NCBI RefSeq assembly: GCF_000315625.1
Contig: NW_005434648.1
Location: forward strand, 351,869 to 415,868
Source: Guillardia theta CCMP2712
Taxonomy: Eukaryota; Cryptophyceae; Pyrenomonadales; Geminigeraceae
Length of the DNA: 64,000 bases
Reading direction: 5' to 3'
Translations under genes and position numbers: made by a program
Shown: positions 53,847 to 64,000 of the stretch, piece by piece
How the letters are laid out: each line of letters starts with the position of its first letter
Numbering within the stretch: position 1 is the stretch's first letter
Notes under the pieces: model-generated
Seen by the model: only the letters and a program-made list of their open reading frames with translations
What the model was told of the DNA's origin: nothing
The model's database searches: none

Positions 53847-55573
53847 TCAGGACGGTTCGATCTTCATTTTGAGAACCTTTGGGTTGGCGATCGCGTCAGT
53901 CAATCTCCTCGCCAGCATGTTGTCGTCTGGCTCCTCCATGTCTTTGCAGGCATTTGAGATCTCAAGGTGGTTATAAGAGCGATTGTGTACCTGATTCGAA
54001 GATGACCAGTATAACCTTAGCTACCTGAATTGAGCTTTCAATGCAAGTATGAGCATATCACGATCACCTGAATGATGTTTGCAGGGACGGCATTGCTCGA
54101 CTTCAACGATCGCAGGCGGTGAAAGTAAAAATCGAAAGGCTTCGGTAGCTCGGCTTGGGTTCCGACAGAGTGAAAGAAGGGAGCTTCAGGTTCGTTGTCC
54201 ATAGAGTTCTGATGACGAATCAGCCATGTCCAACGCAAGCAAACTTGGGTCAAGATCACCTTCGATGCGCTCTCATTCTCATCAGCACCCAGCAGGAGCA
54301 GAGATGAAGTTTCAGGAGCCGCACTGGGCGGTTGCACCTCCTTCGCTTCTTCCTCCTCAACATCATCAACAGTCTGCACTGAATGCAAATACTGGATCTC
54401 CCCGTCATCTGCTCTCGGGTGTGTTGAGAGAACTTGGGTGGTTTGACAAAGAGACATAATCGACAGAAGCCCCGAGATGGCTGTTGAGATCTCAGCCTTA
54501 GGCTCCATGACAAGAGAGCGACGGGGTACCTATCGATGACACGATATACCGGGGGACGTCAAGATCGTCACATCCAGTCTCTATCACTGCGCATCCCAAG
54601 GACAGGTTGACTGTCACGCATATCCAGGAGAGCAAGACTGAGGACTGCGAGTAATCATCCATCAGACTTGCTGTCTGTTGCACATCAGCAGTACCATTGT
54701 GCGCAGCGTACCAAACCGCAAGTAGCATCTTCCTGCAAAGTTAAGGTCACCGAGAAATCGTTCATCTGTTCACCTACCCATGAGAGGTAAGAGCGGAGCC
54801 TGCACGATATGAAATGTTGCTGAGCTCCAGAAATCATCTTTGTCCCGAGACTTGTCTATGATAGGTCTGTCTATCATCTGAGTCACCAGGATAGTGGATA
54901 GCAGCAGGATGAAGTTGAGCGAATCTTGCCAAGCACGACAGCAGCGAGAAGTCTGAGGGAGGACGGCGATCAACCAAAGTGAGCACAGGACGGCTCGTGG
55001 GAAGATGAACAGCATCAAGTTGCCGCTCTCGGGGGTAATCGGAATGAAACAAAGTACTGCAACAGCACCAACGAATATGGTTTGGGTTCCACATTTTTGA
55101 AGTATGGGATGATATTCGGCGAAATGCAGAGAGGTCTTGCACCAGATATCATTCGAATTCACAGCATCCCTGTTTCTTCTTGAAATGTTCTCCCCTTCCT
55201 CGATCTTGTGCTTGGAAGAAGAGATTTCGTGGAAATGTTGTATGATGGCTTGGATATCGTTGATTTCCTTTGTTTTCCTGAGGACGTCTTCTCGATCCTT
55301 CGACATCGCCCTGTCAACCTTGAGCTTCTCTACTCTGAAGATGAGGCGCGACAGGTTGCTCTTCATCTCGCTGCTAATCTTGCGCCCGACACTGAAGTTG
55401 CTCGCAATCTCGTCTACCGTGATCCCCACGCTCTCATCCAACCTCCTGCCTTCACCTTGCTGCATATGAGCAGATCCTTGCGGGGCCTTGCTATCAGTAT
55501 ACGGGCTGATGTTGGCAATCACGTTTCTCCCTCCTCCTCGTCCCCATGCGCCTCCCTCCGCTTCGTCAACCAT
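53847..55573 (-). CDS. multi-pass membrane protein, unknown family
   Basis: Exons 54774-55573, 54530-54732, 54260-54480, 54068-54208 and 53847-53990 join in phase to 502 aa. The ATG at 55573 gives MVDEAEGGAWGRGGG. Residues 50-135 are charged and coiled (SSEMKSNLSRLIFRVEKLKV, KTKEINDIQAIIQHFHEI). From about residue 165 follow five or six hydrophobic segments: FVGAVAVLCFIPI, LMLFIFPRAVLCSLWLIAVL, LNFILLLSTILV, SVLLSWICVTVNLSLGCAV, ISGLLSIMSLCQ. The C-terminal 170 residues are soluble, with an acidic patch (DDVEEEEAKE) and VPANIIQVHNRSYNHLEIS. I recognise no family; channel- or sensor-like layout is only impression. Introns are 41-77 nt. Confidence 0.7.
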
Positions 55574-56452
55574 CGCCGCTCATCACGCTTTGACTCGTTA
55601 GCTAATAATAGGACTGGTGTGTCCATTTCTGTTCTTTCTTTGTACCTGGCTTATACTTTCTTATACCGACTTCTTGTATAAAGTTTCAGTCGCTCCACAT
55701 ACCACATTCTTTATACATGCTTATACCTTCCTTCTAAATCTCAGTGAAGATTGCCGGGATCTGCCTCGGGGTTGACCAAAGATGGGTCGTAGTGGGGATG
55801 CGGGTCCAAATCGTGTTCCATGTTCCATGTGCAAAGAAATAAGAAATGCTTGCCAACCCTGCTCAACTCTCTTCCTCCTCCTCCTCCTCCTCCTCCTCCT
55901 CCTGTTTGTCTCCTCTACTCATACTCATCCTATCCTTCTCTTCATCTCAACCTCATCTCAACATTTTCTTCTTTATCGTCCTCCTCTTTGTCCCTATCGT
56001 CCTCTTCGTCATTGTCTGCTCCCACATCCTCCACTTTTTGATATAGTTCGTCCCCGTCCTATCAGTCATTGCCCTTGCCCTTCTCTTCCTCTTTGGTCTT
56101 GTCTTGTCCCTCAATTCACGGACATTGCCCATGCGATTCTCGCCGTGGTCTTCGTTCTCGTCCTGATCTTCATTCCTATTCTTCTCTTTAACGCCAAACG
56201 AGCCTCACTGCTTCCTACTACCTCTTCTGTTTCCTTTACATCTCGTGAAATGCATCTCCACCACCTTTGCTACTGACCGCTCCTCTTTTTTCTGCTGCCA
56301 TGCCATGCCATGCCATGCCATGCCATGCCATGCCTTATCTTTGATCTCACAAACATGTGCTTTCCCTTAATGTTCACCTTTGCTTGGTTTCTTCCCCTCT
56401 CCTCGCTGACTTGTGGACGTTTAAGGTCCGGGGCGACTCTCTCTCTCAACTT
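55574..56452. other. CT-rich intergenic region with simple repeats
   Basis: Between divergent genes. Contains CTC trinucleotide runs (55872-55903), long CT-rich DNA (55910-56280) and a CCATG pentanucleotide array (56297-56334). Open frames here encode only Ser/Leu/Pro/His simple sequence. Confidence 0.5.
56297..56334. repeat. GCCAT pentanucleotide microsatellite
   Basis: Seven and a half perfect GCCAT units, about 120 bp upstream of the dehydratase start codon. Each unit contains an ATG, in rotating frames, which would matter if transcribed in the leader. Confidence 0.9.
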
Positions 56453-58250
56453 ATGAGTTTTCTCAATCTCATCGGTCGTCGCGTCTTCTTCCACAAATTT
56501 TTCATTCCCGCAGCATTCATATGGGCATCTATCGCTCCGATAAGCCTCTCGGAGGGCAATCAGATGAGCTGTCAGTCCTCGAGGCAGGGACGTTACCCGC
56601 AAGCGTACTGGTCGTCAGCCAAGTCGGAGGGCAACATCGTTTCAAGGCTGAGGTTACGAGGGGGGTTGGAGGAGACGGTCATAGAGCCTGAGGCGAGTAA
56701 AGACGCCAACAGCTCGATATCAACTTGGAAGAGGTCGATACTGATAACGGGGGGGTGTGGGTTTATGGGTAGCCACCTGGTAGACAGGCTGGTCCTCAAG
56801 TACCCTCAGTACCTGGTGGTTGTGTTGGATGTTTTGGATGAGTGCAGCTCTACACATCATCTGAGTAAGGTGAAAGATCGACCCAACTTCATCTTCGTCC
56901 ATGGAGATGTAAGTCAAGGCTCTTCGCCTGTGACTCGCTCAGGTCTCACAACAAGTTCTCCAGATCCGGGACTCGGAGCTGGTGTCCGTGTTGATGAACG
57001 ACTACAAGGTGGACACTATTCTGCACCTGGCAGCGCAGACGTCTGTGGATCATTCGTTCAAGAGCCCTTCTGTCTTCACCGATGTCAACGTCGTGGGGAC
57101 TCAGAGTCTCCTGGAATGCTCTCGCAGGGCGACGAGGCTCAGGCTGTTCCTCTACTGTTCTACCGATGAAGTACTAGATATGATGTTTCCCAGGTCTTTA
57201 CTGAAGTTTGTCTTGACAGGTCTACGGAGAAATCAAGGAAGACGCCGCGACAGAGGACTGTCCTCTCCGACCCACCAATCCTTATAGCGCTTCCAAGGCG
57301 GCAGCTGAGCTCTTGGTCATGGGGTATGCGACGTCGTTCAAACTTCCGTGCATCGTGACGAGGTGACCCTGGTGGCGTGTCGCGAGTCTCGCTGATAGTC
57401 TGCCGGCAAGGTGCGTCAACGTCTACGGCTCCCGACAGTTTCCGGAGAAAGTGATCCCTAAGTTCGCCATGCGCTGCAAGTGCGTGAAGAATGAAGTTCT
57501 TCACTGTCGACTCGTCCGTTTTGACTAGCGAATCCCAGGATCGGTCAGCCGTGCTGCATCCATGGAGACGGCCAGGCCAAGAGAAGTTTCATCTATGTTG
57601 AAGACGTGAGTCTTCTATTCATCATACTTTCCTACTCCTCAGCCCCCCCTCCTCCTCTGGTCATGTTCTTCACCACCAGGTTGCAGAAGCTTTCGACGTC
57701 GTCATGCACCAGGGGAAGGTGCGGCTGTGCATGACGTGTGACCTCTGTGGAGCGAGAAATCTGAGACGGAGGAGCAGGCGGGGAACGTGTATAACATCGG
57801 GTCCAAGGATGTCGTCAGCGTTCGCTACATAGCAGACAAGATATCTGAGGCCATCACGGGCAGCGCCGGACTTATCCAAAACGTGCCTGACAGGCTTTAC
57901 AACGACTGCAGGTGAGTGCATTTTCCCACTGATTCATGCTTGCTGCCCCTTTCTTCCTGCTTCAGTCTCTTGCTGCTCGTGCTCATCACACGGGTTCCAG
58001 GTATGCACTCAACTGCTCCAAGCTTGAAGGCCTCGGTTGGAAGCAGCGGACGCCCTTTGAAGACGGGCTGCACAGAACTCTCGAGTGGTACATGGAGAAT
58101 GGCGGGGAACCCTGGGCCTCCGACGCCTGCGATCGCGCTCTCCTTCCTCACAGCCATCTGGATGGCAGGGGAGACCTTTCAGGAGTCCCTTGGAGCGTCC
58201 AGGAGATGGAAGACGTAGAAGATGTGCTGAGATCCGCTGGAGTGTTTTGA
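56453..58250 (+). CDS. NAD-dependent nucleotide-sugar 4,6-dehydratase, N-terminal anchor
   Basis: Exons 56453-56908, 56964-57170, 57220-57362, 57411-57479, 57539-57605, 57680-57718, 57766-57911 and 58001-58250 join in phase to 458 aa. It is an extended SDR: Rossmann motif ILITGGCGFMGSHL, LHLAAQTSVDHSF, the dehydratase signature CSTDEVYGE (Thr-Asp-Glu), catalytic PTNPYSASKAAAE (Y-x3-K), CVNVYGSRQFPEKVIPKF, and YVEDVAEAF. TDE points to dTDP/UDP-glucose 4,6-dehydratase, as in the N-terminal half of plant RHM rhamnose synthases; product likely the 4-keto-6-deoxy sugar nucleotide. The ATG at 56453 is followed by a hydrophobic stretch (FFIPAAFIWASIAPISL) that could be a signal anchor, suggesting the endomembrane system. 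The acceptor of exon 7 is chosen by intron length (47 nt) and could be nine bases further on. Confidence 0.87.
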
Positions 58251-58335
58251 CATGTCAAGAGCTCGATGTTTGTTATTTACAAATGAAAATTTGCTTTCGG
58301 AGGTGTATCGTGTACCACAGGCTGCGCGAGAGTCT

Positions 58336-61300
58336 TCATTCCTTGCAACTGAATTCCACAAGGAACACAGGTTTGACCTGCAAAGCAATAATGCAAAATC
58401 AGCCTCTCGAGTAGAAATGGTTAAGATCGGCAGTACCTGAAACATGTCGAAGACAACGTAGTTGTTGAATGGTACACAGCTTGAGGGTTCGCCGAAGAGT
58501 GAACTTGGAGCGTCTACGACAGTCTGCAAGGCTCCACATAAGACCGCCTGCCCTACAGCTCGTCGAGCCCAACGCTTCTCACCTGCAGCGTTCGGTTGGA
58601 TCCCCTTACAGCTGGGAAGTCGTTCGTCTTGAAGGGATTTGAAGAGACCTGTAACTGATATTCAAACGAGGTTTCACTCAACCTCCTGCACGCACCCTGC
58701 CTCTTGCAAAAATTGAATGGAATCCATGTGGTGCCCTTCTCAGGGCACACGCATTTTTCATTTCTTTCTGCTCTCCCAAAGCTGCCTCGCAGAGCAGAAG
58801 GAATCCGGACGTGCAGTCGCGGGAAACAAAGCATCTTTCAGCTGCTGCATTCACGCAGTCGAAGAGATATATCCCTTTGCCTGTACACTATGTCAATGTC
58901 GATTGATATTCAAGCAAGAGAGGATACCAAAGGGATAGTTGGCCGAGGGCGTTTCTTGAAGTGGAACCTGAATGCCTTGAGCTAGAGACCTTGTGATGGA
59001 ACTTGCTGTTCCTCCTCTCCAGAGCAGCCTCTGGTTGTTGAGCCTCTCAAACGGCTTGTAACGAAAGTCGTCTCCTGCCCTCTGTTTCCAAGGTATCAGA
59101 CACCCGAAACAGACGTCTTACAGATCCGCACCTTGATTTGAAAGACTCGCTCGAGATTCAAATTCATCGTTTCAGTTGGCGCCCTTGTCAAATTGAAGAG
59201 TTTCTGAACACGTGAGAAGTCCTCAGAGCTTGTGGGCAACTCTTGAATATTTGTTTCAAGAATCTCGTAAAAGGCATCGAGCTTTTTCAAGTCTTCTTGG
59301 GAAGAAGGTGACAACTTGACTCTCTTTCTCAAGGAAATCACAGCAGATATGTCTTCAAGGTTCTCAAGCATTTTTCCTTTGTCCTGTTGTGTGTGAGTAA
59401 TTTTGACAACAAAAATATAATTGAATGACCTTCAATGCTTCAACTGTCTCAAAGGTCTCCAATTCCACTGCTTCGTTCATAGGAATGATGCTTCGAATCT
59501 TTTCTGAATGCTTAGCAAGCTTCCGTATGTCATTTCCTGACTGCTTGCTCCCTTTCTGCAGCAAGAATAAACACGCCCGCAAAAAGTGGGCGAACAAACC
59601 TTGATGATATCTTGAATCAAAGACAGCTCCGCTAAGGCTTCATGTACGGTATGTCGTTTTACACGTTGCAACGGCATTTTCTCAGAATCAAGTTTCATGC
59701 TGGTTAGTTCCCCCTCAAGAGAACCCTTGCTGACTATTCTGTTCAACAAGTTTTGGATGTTGGGGTCAAGTTTTGACCGATATGTTTCATCATTTTCAAC
59801 GTCAGACTGGTTTCCTTCCTCGTCTTCATCATCGGATAAGTCAACCAAGGTGAATTTTCCTGGGTGCGTACGAAATGACATAGAGCCTGGAATTCCAAAG
59901 TCACACAACACATTCAGAGGCGAAATATGTATATAAACCAGATTGCCAGGAATTCCTTGTACGCTCCCAGAATCTCTTTTCAAACGCGGCAATAGCATCA
60001 TTTTTGTCGTTGTAATCAACCACATCGCATCCAGGTTTCTGATCGTATCCAATCAACATATGGACGACGAGGCATCGAACCTGTCCTTACCTCCGTTTCC
60101 ACTTTGCCCCATTGCGTGACTAAGTGCCATTTCTCCCCTTTCATGAGACCACCCGCTTCAACCTGGCGAGGGGTTTCAGTATTAACTTCACTGCAATAAA
60201 TATTTACCAATTTGATCGAGAAAAACTGCGTTAGTACATCCCCTTCCTCATCAACTTCTGTCTTTGTCAGATACGCATTGTAGGGAATTCCAGAGTCGTT
60301 CTTCAGAAATGTTGCCTTCGGACGCATAAGAAATCCAAGTGAGTAGAGCTTATCATATTTCATCCAATATTACCTCGGGAACGATGGTTTCTTTGACATT
60401 GAATTGCCTTTTCCGAGCTTCTTTGGAGTAATTGAAGCGCATACGGTATTCCTTTTCCCAGTCCAGTTCTTCGCGAGTTTTTCTATCAGAAAATTCAGAT
60501 ATTTTTGATTGAAGAGAACAGCTCAGACCTAACGGTAGGTTTGCGCTTTGCCCTGACAGGTTCTTCATCATTATCTAGTTCAGTCTCATTCTGATCCTGA
60601 TTCCCGTCGGAATTTTTTTTTGATGATTTTCGTGCACTCTGTGGACTTTCAACAGAGCTTTCGAGGAAAGCAGGTTGATATTCTTGCTCAGCAACGAGCG
60701 CTTGTTGTTCAATGCTTGTTGTGAAAAATGTCTCAAGAACAATTTTGGCACCATGCTTTCTTGCTGATTTCACACGTGAATCCAGGGTTTTCCGTGCTTT
60801 CTCTCTGGCAGAAGATAAAATGTAAGTGTTGCAGAAGGGCCTGGAAAGACTCACTTTTGTGAAAATACTAGATGTGTAACCTTCTTGGTGACTGCAGTTT
60901 GCACCTTGTCAAAAGCAATGAGAACTTGACACGATCACACATCAATCACAACCTTTCCGCCATTCAAGGTGATAAGATCCTGCAATTCCGTTGAAGCTGC
61001 TTTGTTGTTCGCAAAGTAATTCCCTGGATCATGTCAAGGTAAATCAAGACATCTGATCAGATAAATCCACACCAGCAAGTACGACAACACAATCAACAAA
61101 CAGTCCACTGTTTTGCTTTCCCTTGCTTTTCTTCATTTTCTTTTTCGGAGTAATCATGTCGTCAGAGTCAGAGTCTGAAGACTCTGTTGGAGGTGTCAAA
61201 CAAAGATTGAATATCAAATTCTTGCTTACCAGAACTTGAAGCAGGTTGTTCGCTCTCACTCTCGTTTGAACCTTGCTTCAATTCTTCGATGTCTTGTGCA

Positions 61301-62466
61301 GAGACATATTCTAAGGAATTGTGCAATTCCTCAACCTCTTCAGCAGAGATACTTTGGCAGTGCATTACAATCGATGCCACTTGTTCATTGATGTATCCTT
61401 TGAATTCTTCCACCATCTCATCCCCGAATATCTCCATTAGTTTGTCACGACAAGTTCTCTTGGTGAGGGTGGTGTCCTTCTCTATCACAGCTTTGGAGAT
61501 GATTTTCTTCAGCTGCTGTTGCAGTAGTTGCACAGCTCTGTCTTCAAAGCTTTCCTCTTTTGAAGCTTTCTTCTTTTTTGATTTTGACTTGCTCTTGCTT
61601 CGACTCTTGCGCTTTTCATCTTTCTTTCGCTTCCCAGCTGACTTTTGAGCCGGCGATGCTCCCTTTGAAGCTGGCGATGAACGTTTTGAAGGCGGCGATG
61701 AGCCTTTCGAGGATGGCGATTCAAGACTCTTCGTTCGCTTGGTCTTCCTAGACTCGCTTTGCTCCTTTCGCTGTTTGGCAGCTCTGGCAAGCATTTCCAG
61801 GCTTCGTTTCTTGTCGTTGTTTTCAGATATATTCTTCTCAGATGCATCGTCATCTGAGCCCTGATGCATGCTACTTGCACCCTGTTCCTCAGTCGAGCCA
61901 GTTCTTCCGTACTCTTCGGACTCCTCGTTTCCTTCTTTCTGATTCCTCGAGGGCTGTTCGTCCTCCGAGTTGTCGGAGTCAGCTTGCTGAACCAACCGTC
62001 CCTTGCGTTTAGGGGTGCGAGGCTTCTCATCAGTCACAGCATCAGAGTTGAGAGGGGCGTCAGAAGTCTTTGGGTTTTCAACCTCAACATCGGAATCTGA
62101 TCCTGTGTCGTCATTGAGTTGAACCCGCCTACACTTCCCTGTTAGGAACGACTGGGATACATCAACGCAAGGTTCTCACCGTTTGCCATAGCGAGCTTTG
62201 TTTACAGGCGCATCTTCAGATCCCTTCCCTGCATTTTCAATTCTCTTCTTGACCTGCTTCAAGAACGCTGGCTCTTCATCCTCAACATCGTCTTGGCTGT
62301 CTTTGTCATTATCCCGAGTTGGGTCCGCTGCTCCATCAGCGTCTGCAGCCTCTTGCTCACTCTCCTTGGCACTCGTCCCGTGTTCCTCTTCCTCCTCTCG
62401 CTTCTCCTCCTCTACCTCCTCTCGCCTCTCCTGCCGCTCACCCTCCGACTCAGTGTCGGAAGCCAT
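58336..62466 (-). CDS. PARP1-like protein, probable pseudoenzyme (DEK_C-BRCT-WGR-PRD-ART), 17 exons
   Basis: Exons 62180-62466, 61230-62128, 61073-61183, 60941-61023, 60855-60904, 60529-60804, 60374-60482, 60091-60315, 59939-60038, 59600-59886, 59430-59555, 59132-59383, 58928-59081, 58696-58880, 58583-58648, 58437-58523 and 58336-58377 join in phase to 1112 aa. Domains in order: acidic and SR/K-rich N-terminus; a DEK_C-like helix bundle (LKKIISKAVIEKDTTLTKR); BRCT (NSGLFVDCVVVLAGNYFANN, LITLNGGKVVIDV); WGR (GEKWHLVTQWGKVE, AIAAFEKRFWERTRNSW); PARP regulatory helices (SKLDPNIQNLLNRI, EKMPLQRVKRH); and the ADP-ribosyl-transferase fold (FRYKPFERLNNQRLLW, PFGKGIYLFD, VPFNNYVVFDMFQ). Active PARPs use His-Tyr-Glu: here LLWHGSR reads LLWRGGT, GIY keeps the Tyr, and YNEYIVYD reads FNNYVVFD. 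Loss of His and Glu argues against ADP-ribosylation. No PARP1 zinc fingers. Likely nuclear, DNA- or chromatin-binding. The 36-nt intron 60905-60940 is the weakest join. Confidence 0.88.
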
Positions 62467-62921
62467 TGCCACTGGTGGGTTTTGGCGGGAATCAGAAGTT
62501 TGCGTGAAAGTTCGGTGGTCTCTTTGAAAGTTTCAAACTTCCTTGAGCAAAAACTTGATGGAATTGTTCTTCAAAGTTCAGCAGCTCGAAGTTACATATT
62601 TCAGTCGAAAATCTTGTATATTCCGAATAATTGGAGTAAATTTCAAAAAATAATCAAAATATTTCGCACATGACCCAGGAACTTTCCAGCAAAGCCACGA
62701 ATTCTCTCATGCGCCAATGGCGGGGCAATGAAGTAAATGGAGGGGCGGCGAAGCTGCCCCGGTGATGGCGGTTGCGAAGTCTCGCAGGAAAAATGCATGG
62801 AAGTAAGGACAGCAACATGCCACCCATGGAAATAAGGACAGGAACATGCCACCCCCCTTGGTAGGTTAAGGCAGATTCGTGGAGGGACCGCGACAGGAAC
62901 CATTTGGTGTTTGGATCTGCG
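62467..62921. promoter_or_regulatory. divergent promoter region PARP-like / CID gene
   Basis: 455 bp between divergent start codons. Contains two tandem 29-bp copies (62796-62824 and 62825-62853, unit starting CATGGAARTAAGGACAG) differing at two positions. No other structure recognised. Confidence 0.5.
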
Positions 62922-63690
62922 ATGGAATTTGCCGGGGGGTCTGATAGCAACAGCTCTTACCTTCAAGAGTGTAAGAACCATCTCTACAGGTATGGAACCG
63001 TTAGATGTTGCACGTCGTCCATGTCCTGACTTGTTCGGAAGTGCATACGATGGTACCCAGAAGAGCATTCAGGTTCCATCTGACCTGTCGATATGGCGCG
63101 ATGCCTTGACCATGCCTGTCATTCGCAGATGGCTGCCTCGTTCGTCGCATCTCACCCTGACATGAAGAGAACATTCGCTCAGATCTGGAAGACGTATATG
63201 CAATGTGTTTGGATGGTGTTGTAGTGACTTCCTGGACTCAGCTGCTTGGAAAGATGCTTCATGGACACGTCAGTGTCGCAAGCGCTGTCCTTGATCTACG
63301 TCTCCAACGAGCTGCTTCAAGTCTCCTGCCCCTTTCTGACAAGCTGCAAGTCTCCTCACTAGCTCCAGGTCTATGGCAACAATCCGGAGTGGCACCACCT
63401 ATTCGCGGAGCTACTGCCCCAGTACTTGCCGAGGTTGTACTCGATCTGTATCAGTATTGGAGGTGATTTCACGATGGTGGGTGTTGAGGCATCTCATTGC
63501 TTGTTCAGAGAACATCATTGCAGCAAAAGTCATGAACCTTCCCAAGATCGTATGGAGGAGCAGAATGGTGTTCTCCGACCCTTTCTGTGAGAAGCTCGTC
63601 AACGATTGTTTGTTCGGATTCAACGGGGTACATGCTCCTCAACCTTGTGGGGAGTATGTCGCACAATCTTCAGTAACGACTCCTGTATGA
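62922..63690 (+). CDS. small CID (RNA polymerase II CTD-interaction) domain protein, six exons
   Basis: Exons 62922-62989, 63042-63072, 63129-63193, 63242-63320, 63369-63462 and 63509-63690 join in phase to 172 aa. The ATG at 62922 gives MEFAGGSDSNSSYLQECK. The chain has the all-helical CID layout of RPRD/Rtt103/SCAF proteins: SAYDGTQKSIQMAASFVASH, FAQIWKTCLERC, SQALSLIYVSNELLQVYG (matching the family's LTFLYLANDVIQ), WHHLFAELLPQYLPRLYSI and KIVWRSRMVFSDPFCEKL (matching NIWEERxVF). CIDs bind the phosphorylated CTD of RNA polymerase II during 3' processing and termination. The protein ends shortly after the domain at the TGA 63688-63690, without the coiled-coil tail of RPRD1. Exon 2 is a 31-nt microexon. 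Divergent neighbour of the PARP-like gene. Family call is by pattern and moderately sure. Confidence 0.75.
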
Positions 63691-64000
63691 TCTGCAAAAA
63701 TAGTTTCTTTGCATCTTCTGATATTGAAGCACAGATGTCAAACGTCCACTGTCCCACACAAAGGTAAATTCCTCCTGCATGAACATTCGTTTTGCTGTGC
63801 TGAAGAATGCCCTTTTTTAACAGCGAGAACTTGAATATGTTCTCGGGGGGAGCGAGCAATGGCCATCAGATACATATTGTAGAACTATTTTGTCGTTTTC
63901 TCTCCTGTCTTCTATGCTCATTTCTTGCCCTGCAGGGTGATCATGAAATGTTCCGTGTGAAATGGGTTGGGCTCTTTCCAGTTAGCTTGCATTCTGTGGA
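63691..64000. other. end of window, no gene seen
   Basis: 3' flank of the CID gene. A minus-strand open frame (63620-63859) has no motif and overlaps the CID 3' end. A gene continuing beyond the window cannot be judged. Confidence 0.4.

Noticed and set aside
55208-55681. 157-codon plus-strand frame
   Set aside because: Antisense to the first exon of the multi-pass membrane protein.
57160-57504. Minus-strand frame across dehydratase exons
   Set aside because: Opposite strand of well supported dehydratase exons.
58553-58834. 93-codon minus-strand frame
   Set aside because: Wrong frame of PARP-like exons 14-15; the correct frames carry the ART-fold motifs.
1-64000. CRISPR arrays, operons, Shine-Dalgarno sites, prophage or bacterial insertion sequences
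   Set aside because: The window is eukaryotic nuclear DNA with spliceosomal introns; no direct-repeat/spacer array, no polycistronic layout and no transposase with terminal repeats was seen.

Overview
This is a nuclear genome window from a eukaryotic alga with a secondary, red-derived plastid. A cryptophyte such as Guillardia theta fits best, but that is inference. The evidence: genes are split by many very short GT-AG introns (mostly 40-60 nt). Two genes encode proteins that open with a secretory signal peptide followed at once by a phenylalanine (TspO-like with AFAP, PGR5 with SFGF), the usual entry tag for such plastids. PGR5, a thylakoid protein, is nuclear. Nothing prokaryotic is present. 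Gene models below were built by hand by joining exons whose splice phases agree; the exon coordinates are mine, and transcripts would be the final arbiter.

Layout. 1-2.8 kb: CT-rich DNA and a Q/A-rich protein. 2.8-9.3 kb: a tryptophan-repeat (Sfi1-like) protein, plastid PGR5 with a 21-nt microexon, and a large type II membrane protein. 9.5-18.4 kb: one ankyrin-repeat giant (about 2920 aa). 18.8-20.5 kb: an RIIa-docking domain fused to a degenerate phosphagen kinase. 21.9-27.3 kb: divergent plastid TspO and a complete nine-exon UBE2O-type E2/E3. 27.6-31.2 kb: a CENP-B/Tc5-like DNA-binding protein and an endonuclease/exonuclease/phosphatase protein. 33-42 kb: a PDZ-PDZ-dual-specificity phosphatase, a small unknown gene, and a NUP160-like nucleoporin with one apparent single-base frameshift. 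43-48.6 kb: a KH protein with a myristoylation-like start, a coiled-coil protein and an MFS transporter. 49-55.6 kb: a PDZ-RCC1-B-box protein and a multi-pass membrane protein. 56.4-63.7 kb: a sugar-nucleotide 4,6-dehydratase, a 17-exon PARP1-like protein whose catalytic triad is changed, and a small CID protein.

The genes form no operon or single pathway. They are ordinary housekeeping and signalling genes, packed as divergent and convergent pairs (convergent ends as close as 75-85 bp). The most unusual content is two probable pseudoenzymes (PARP-like, phosphagen-kinase-like), rare domain combinations (RIIa+phosphagen kinase, PDZ+RCC1+B-box, PDZ2+DSP), microexons of 21 and 31 nt, a GC-AG intron, and two families of intergenic sequence: clusters of AGGGGT(A/G)G that sit mainly in front of genes, and short CCGG-rich islands that recur between genes.
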